From positions 1 to 18,959 of the forward strand of contig JASHSC010000390.1 of assembly GCA_030036915.1 (NCBI GenBank): a stretch of 18,959 nt of DNA, read 5' to 3'. Made by a program: the position numbers and the translations under genes. The stretch is from Terriglobia bacterium (GTDB lineage Bacteria > Acidobacteriota > Terriglobia > UBA7540). The notes under the pieces are model-generated. The model was not told where the DNA came from and did no database searches. It was given only the letters and a program-made list of their open reading frames with translations. Of the stretch, positions 15,053 through 18,959 are shown piece after piece (the first letter of the stretch is position 1; each line of letters starts with the position of its first letter).

Positions 15053-16201
15053 TTGATCATCGCTTTTGACACTTGGGTTCTGAGGCCCCACCACCGCAAC
15101 AGTGGAATTTACAACTACGCGAAGAACCTCCTCCGCGAGTTCAGGAATCTTGCGAATGAATTCTGTGGCATCATCGTTTGCCCCTTTTTCGACAAGGAAT
15201 ACTCGGACGATGCGCTTAATTTGGGAACGTCGGCGAATATCAAGACTTACGATACTCGCCTGTTGCGTTTTCACCGTCTGTGGCAGATGGGCGGACTAAC
15301 GATGGCCGCAGTACGCGCTCATGCGGACATAATCTTCTCGCCGACACATCGTACTTGCCCCTTCGGGTCAATCCCGGTAATCACAACTATCCATGACGCA
15401 ACACCCATATTAAGCCCTTTCTATGGAAGCCTAGCGAACTTCATGGAGAAAACTCGGCTGAGAAATGCGGTAAAACTTTCCGTTCAGTGCACAACAAATT
15501 CCGAATCTTCCAAGAAAGATTTAGTCAAGGTATTCGGCGTTTCACCTGAGAAAATCAGGGTCATCTATCATGGGTATGATCGAAATACCTTCAACCTCTC
15601 TCCGGCTGACCCTGGCAAACAATCCGTGCTTTTCGAGCGGTATGGCATCACAGTTCCCTATATTTTCCATCATGGCACGGTTCAGCCTCGGAAAAATCTC
15701 GATCGCTTGATTCGCGCTTGCCAGATTCTGTGGGCAAAAGGGACAGATTGGCGTCATCAAGTGGTTTTGGCTGGACCGCTGGGATGGGATTACGGTCCAG
15801 TGCAAGAGGCTGCCCAAAACGCCGGCCCCGGAAGAGTGGTGTTTACCGGAGCGCTGCCCGACGAAGATCTCGCTTTGCTTCTGAAGGGGGCCGCACTTTG
15901 CGTGGTTCCCTCTCTTTATGAAGGTTTTTGTGTCCCCATGGTGGAAGCCATGGCATCTGGCGTACCAACCGTAGTCTCAAATAGTTCCTGCTTCCACGAG
16001 GTATCGGGTGGAGTCCTAAAGTATTTCGACCCCAAATCCGTGGAAGAAATGGCGGAAACCATACGACACGCCCTTGAGGACAATAGCCTGAGGGACCGCC
16101 TGCGCCTTGCAGGGGCTGACCGTGCCGCGGAGTTTAGCTGGGAACGCTGTGCACGAGAAACCTTGAAGTTCATCGCGCAGACCTTCGCAAATTATGGCTG
16201 A
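15053..16201 (+). CDS. GT-B glycosyltransferase, GT4 family type
   Basis: Adds a sugar to the growing lipid-linked repeat unit on the cytoplasmic face; donor and acceptor are unknown. The 382 aa show the N-terminal fold (IIAFDTWVLRPHHRNSGIYN), HDATPILSPFYG in the acceptor half, the linker IRVIYHGYDRNTF, the nucleotide-sugar half beginning YIFHHGTVQPRKNLDRLIRA, and the E-x7-E motif E290 to E298 (SLYEGFCVPMVEAMASGVP). These are diagnostic for GT4-type retaining enzymes. The start is TTG at 15053, with AAGGA 9 nt upstream and the protein beginning directly with the first beta strand. The stop overlaps the next gene by 8 nt, so translation of the polymerase is coupled. Confidence 0.92.
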   Translation: MIIAFDTWVLRPHHRNSGIYNYAKNLLREFRNLANEFCGIIVCPFFDKEYSDDALNLGTSANIKTYDTRLLRFHRLWQMGGLTMAAVRAHADIIFSPTHRTCPFGSIPVITTIHDATPILSPFYGSLANFMEKTRLRNAVKLSVQCTTNSESSKKDLVKVFGVSPEKIRVIYHGYDRNTFNLSPADPGKQSVLFERYGITVPYIFHHGTVQPRKNLDRLIRACQILWAKGTDWRHQVVLAGPLGWDYGPVQEAAQNAGPGRVVFTGALPDEDLALLLKGAALCVVPSLYEGFCVPMVEAMASGVPTVVSNSSCFHEVSGGVLKYFDPKSVEEMAETIRHALEDNSLRDRLRLAGADRAAEFSWERCARETLKFIAQTFANYG

Positions 16202-17660
16202 AAGCACCCAGGACTACCTATACCCTAATCCGCAGTTACGCCCCCCAAGTAAATTGCTTCCTGATCTTGGAGGAAACACGGCTGCGGCGGCCTTGGGCTT
16301 GGCAGGCGCTCTGGCTGCAGTCCTGCTGTTTTCTGCTCCCTTAATCATCGCAATCCTTGGAGGAATCACGATACTCGCTCTTTCCTTTATGGAGAGTGAG
16401 GCTTTTCTCTTACTGATTATATTTTTGACTCCGCTCGGGTGGATCTTGTCCGTCGACCTTCCAGGGCACGATGTGCCCGTAGCGCTTCGCTTTCTTGTCA
16501 TTGTTGGGTTCTTTGCCGGCAAGCTTTCCCGGGGACAGGCACGTTTAAGGAATATTTTTCGTCCCGCGCTGTCGCGCGCCTCTCTTTGGTTTTTATGCCT
16601 GGTCGCTGCGACGACGATTATCGGGCATAAAGGATTGACACATGAGTCGGTTCGAGACATATATGTTCTCGGCACGTTCGTCGGTTTTTATTTTGTAGTA
16701 CTGGCCTGGGTCGAGACACGGGAGCGGCTTCATAAAGTCCTATGGGTGGTGCTCACTTCGACCCTGGTTACCGCAATATTTGCAATTTACCAACAAATCA
16801 TCGGCGGATATGGATCGCTTTGGTTATACGTTACCCCCGTGGATGCCTATTTTCGGCAGTGGGCGGGCAGGAGTGCCTCTTTCTTAGGCGATCCGAATTC
16901 CCTGGCGGGTTATCTAAATCTTGTCCTCCCTTTCGCTCTTGCATGCTCTCTGCTGGGCCGGCGGAGATGGAAGAAGCTGGGAGCGTGGACGCTTGGGCTG
17001 GGGTTTGTGGCTTTGCTCAGTTCGCAAAGCCTTGGCGGGTTTCTCGGCTTTGGATCGATTTTGGTTCTGGCGATAATCAATTTCGTCCCGAACGCTCGAA
17101 AAAGGATATTACTCCTGTGCGGCTTGGGTGCGTTCACATTTTTGTTGTATCTGCTGAGGGGCGTAATAAACCCAATTCACACCGAGCAGGCAATTTCTGG
17201 TGACGCAATTGGCCGTCTATTGCTATGGCAGACTGCGATTCAGAATTTCATTAGCTCTCCAATTATAGGCGTGGGCTGGGGAAATTTCGTGGGGCCTTTC
17301 GGCCCTGATTACCCCGCCTTTTTGGGTTGGGATACCCAGGGCCTGCCCTCAGCCCACAGCACTTACCTGCAATTGCTTGCAGAGACGGGCATCCTGGGTT
17401 TTTCGGCATTTTTCTGGCTGGTCATCAAGGCTTGGCGCGAGGGCCGGGAACGCTTCCGATCTTCTGATGACGTGCTCATCCGAACGTTGGGCTTTGGAGT
17501 GCTGGGGGCGATCCTATCGCTCCTAGTTCAAGGCATTGCTGATTTTCTCTTCCAAGGACAGTTTGGCACTCTCCTTTGGATCATATTGGGTTTACTTGCG
17601 GCCAGCAGCCGGCTAACCCGCACCCCCCACGAGCCGAATAAAAGTTTGTGTGGCGCATAG
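16194..17660 (+). CDS. O-antigen ligase/polymerase family protein (Wzy-like)
   Basis: Polytopic inner-membrane protein of 488 aa with about 10-12 hydrophobic segments. It carries the family's periplasmic-loop signature around H388: PSAHSTYLQLLAETGILGF, preceded by IIGVGWGNF and FLGDPNSLAGYLNLVLPF. In a cluster with Wzx- and Wzz-type genes it most likely polymerises repeat units (Wzy role) rather than ligating to lipid A, but WaaL-type ligases share the fold and motif, so the role is inference. ATG at 16194 lies within the end of the preceding glycosyltransferase gene (8-nt overlap). The next gene follows after 77 nt. Confidence 0.88.
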   Translation: MAESTQDYLYPNPQLRPPSKLLPDLGGNTAAAALGLAGALAAVLLFSAPLIIAILGGITILALSFMESEAFLLLIIFLTPLGWILSVDLPGHDVPVALRFLVIVGFFAGKLSRGQARLRNIFRPALSRASLWFLCLVAATTIIGHKGLTHESVRDIYVLGTFVGFYFVVLAWVETRERLHKVLWVVLTSTLVTAIFAIYQQIIGGYGSLWLYVTPVDAYFRQWAGRSASFLGDPNSLAGYLNLVLPFALACSLLGRRRWKKLGAWTLGLGFVALLSSQSLGGFLGFGSILVLAIINFVPNARKRILLLCGLGAFTFLLYLLRGVINPIHTEQAISGDAIGRLLLWQTAIQNFISSPIIGVGWGNFVGPFGPDYPAFLGWDTQGLPSAHSTYLQLLAETGILGFSAFFWLVIKAWREGRERFRSSDDVLIRTLGFGVLGAILSLLVQGIADFLFQGQFGTLLWIILGLLAASSRLTRTPHEPNKSLCGA

Positions 17661-17704
17661 CCTACGCGAAGGCGGCTTGGCAGATTAGTGGGAAGTAGCG
17701 GTAG

Positions 17705-17730
17705 CCGAATGAATGGCAATTCGGGAAAGG
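17705..17730 (+). promoter_or_regulatory. Small hairpin touching the ribosome binding site of the second glycosyltransferase
   Basis: CCGAAT (17705-17710) and ATTCGG (17719-17724) form a perfect 6-bp stem with an 8-nt loop. GGGAAAGG (17723-17730) then sits 7 nt before TTG at 17738 and supports that start. The stem covers only the first bases of the site, so any effect on translation would be mild. Confidence 0.4.
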
Positions 17731-17737
17731 CCTATCT

Positions 17738-18742
17738 TTGGTTGCAAAGGAGATTCTGTTTGACGCTCGCTGGATCGGAAAGCACGGCATTGGCCGGTTT
17801 GCAGCAGAATTGGAAAGACTGTTGCCAATCCTCAAGCCCCTTCGGACAGTGGGGCGGCCGTGGCACCCGCTAGACCCAGTACGGCTCGGGGCAGCACTCT
17901 GGGTGAAAAGGCCCGGCTTATTCTTCAGCCCCGGATACAATTCACCTATGGGGTGGCCTCGCCCATTTGTATTCACGCTTCACGATTTAAATCACCTGCA
18001 CGTTCCGGAGAATTCGAGCCCTGCGAAGCGGGCCTACTATAAATATGTCGTGCGTCCCGCCTGCACGAAGGCTTCCTTCGTTCTGACGGGTTCCGACTAC
18101 AGCCGAAATGAAGTACAGGAATGGGCTACAATAAAGGACGAGAGGATCATCGCAGTCGGGTATGGCGTTGGTCTGCCGTTCACTCCTTCGGGTGGAAAAT
18201 TCGATCCAGGCTTTCCATATCTGTTATATGTTGGAAATCGCAAGCCACATAAGAATCTTGGTCGCTTGTTGAGGGCTTACGCAATTTCCGGAGTCCGGGA
18301 AAATATTCGCTTGCTTCTCACCGGAGGTCAGGACGCCGAAATCAATTCGCAGATTAAGAACTTGGGACTAAATGGAAGAGTGAAATTCGTGGGCTCTCCC
18401 GATGATGGAGAATTAGCCGACGTTTATCGGGGATCCTATGGATTGGTTTTCCCGTCACTGTATGAGGGGTTCGGTCTGCCGCCACTCGAAGCTATGGCCT
18501 GCGGCGTGCCGGTCCTGACCTCAAACGTCTGCTCACTTCCGGAGGTAGTTGGCAATGCCGCTATATTAGTTGATCCCCTCGACGTGGAGGCCATCGCAGA
18601 TGGGATTCGGCGGCTGACCGAAGATGATGCCTTGAGAGAGGATCTCCGTAGGAAGGGCATTGAGCGTGCGCGGCGGTTTTCGTGGGACGAAACCGCGCGA
18701 AAGACTTTGAAGGTCATTGAAAATGCAGCCAGCCCGGGGTAG
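17738..18742 (+). CDS. GT-B glycosyltransferase, GT4 family type (second)
   Basis: Cytoplasmic glycosyltransferase of 334 aa, probably acting on the same repeat unit. Seen in order: ILFDARWIGKHGIGRFAAEL (acceptor-binding first loop), FTLHDLNHLHVPE, YLLYVGNRKPHKNLGRLLRA at the start of the donor domain, VKFVGSPDDGELADVYRG, and E243 to E251 (E-x7-E) in SLYEGFGLPPLEAMACGVPV. The HDLNHL and GNRKPHKN pattern is like mannosyltransferase-type GT4 enzymes, but donor identity cannot be proven. The start is TTG with GGGAAAGG at good distance. It is shorter than the first glycosyltransferase (382 aa) and not a close copy of it. It follows the polymerase gene by 77 nt. Confidence 0.92.
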   Translation: MVAKEILFDARWIGKHGIGRFAAELERLLPILKPLRTVGRPWHPLDPVRLGAALWVKRPGLFFSPGYNSPMGWPRPFVFTLHDLNHLHVPENSSPAKRAYYKYVVRPACTKASFVLTGSDYSRNEVQEWATIKDERIIAVGYGVGLPFTPSGGKFDPGFPYLLYVGNRKPHKNLGRLLRAYAISGVRENIRLLLTGGQDAEINSQIKNLGLNGRVKFVGSPDDGELADVYRGSYGLVFPSLYEGFGLPPLEAMACGVPVLTSNVCSLPEVVGNAAILVDPLDVEAIADGIRRLTEDDALREDLRRKGIERARRFSWDETARKTLKVIENAASPG

Positions 18743-18881
18743 GATCCCGCCAACAGCTGACTCGAGAATATGTATTCTGGCCATTTAATTGGCAGCCCCC
18801 CGCGAATTCACTGTGCCGTGCAGGCAGGGGAGCGGATAGAGAAGCCCGTGATCGGGATGTATCAGCAGCTCAAGAATACCA

Positions 18882-18959
18882 TTGAAATTTGCAATTGACG
18901 CTCATCATATCGGCCTACGCAAGACCGGCACCGAGACATACGTCTACAACCTTGTGAGG
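18882..18959 (+). CDS. Start of a third glycosyltransferase, runs off the window
   Basis: The last 78 nt form an uninterrupted frame starting with TTG at 18882. They read KFAIDAHHIGLRKTGTETYV followed by YNLVR. This is the first strand and acceptor loop of GT4-type enzymes (compare FDARWIGKHGIGRFAAEL in the preceding gene). In this frame the DNA is open only from about 18852 and has no ATG, so TTG is the best start although only a weak purine stretch (AAGAA) precedes it. A 139-nt gap without recognisable features separates it from the second glycosyltransferase. Only 26 codons are visible, so the family is likely but the specificity is unknown. Confidence 0.7.
   Translation, partial: MKFAIDAHHIGLRKTGTETYVYNLVR

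Noticed and set aside
17690..17704. Sequence resembling the ops/RfaH element (AGCGGTAGCC)
   Set aside because: It does not match GGCGGTAG exactly, lies between two late genes rather than in a leader, and RfaH-ops control is known from gammaproteobacteria.
1..18959. CRISPR array, insertion sequence, phage or integron signals
   Set aside because: No regularly spaced repeats, transposase or integrase motifs were found. The beta-helix protein's tail-spike-like end alone does not indicate a prophage.

Overview
The window reads as chromosomal DNA of a soil-type bacterium, most likely an acidobacterium. This is inferred from a remnant matching the C-terminus of the TIGR03435 'soil-associated' family, which is abundant in Acidobacteriota, and from the style of the large SLBB export protein and tandem universal stress protein. 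No rRNA, tRNA, insertion sequence, CRISPR array or integrase was recognised.

Layout. (1) Positions 1-2609, minus strand: a tandem-domain universal stress protein, then a periplasmic adaptor and the start of an MdtB/AcrB-type RND pump, which overlap by 4 nt (GTGA). (2) 2610-3560: no intact gene. It holds decayed fragments on the plus strand, one like the N-terminal domain of HupE/NicO-type nickel/cobalt proteins and one of the TIGR03435 C-terminus. (3) 3561-4934: a textbook sigma-70 promoter drives a LuxR-type regulator with a damaged receiver domain. A second promoter follows, driving a stand-alone receiver-like protein that has lost the phospho-acceptor Asp. (4) 4967-18959, plus strand: a polysaccharide assembly and export cluster.

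The cluster encodes a 1201-aa outer-membrane-type export protein with about seven SLBB repeats, a Wzz/GumC-type chain-length protein without a kinase domain, GDP-mannose 4,6-dehydratase (gmd), a secreted beta-helix protein, a Wzx-type flippase, a GT-B glycosyltransferase, a Wzy/O-antigen-ligase-type polymerase, a second GT-B glycosyltransferase, and the first 26 codons of a third.

How the genes fit together (inference from families). Gmd supplies a GDP-4-keto-6-deoxymannose precursor. The glycosyltransferases build a lipid-linked repeat unit, Wzx flips it, Wzy polymerises it, and the Wzz-type protein with the SLBB protein controls length and exports it. The beta-helix protein may trim, modify or bind the polymer. 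An initiating sugar-phosphate transferase, a tyrosine kinase and the reductase that would follow Gmd are not in the window, so the locus probably continues to the right. The most unusual part is the pair of degenerate receivers directly upstream of the export gene, which suggests control that does not depend on classical phosphorylation.
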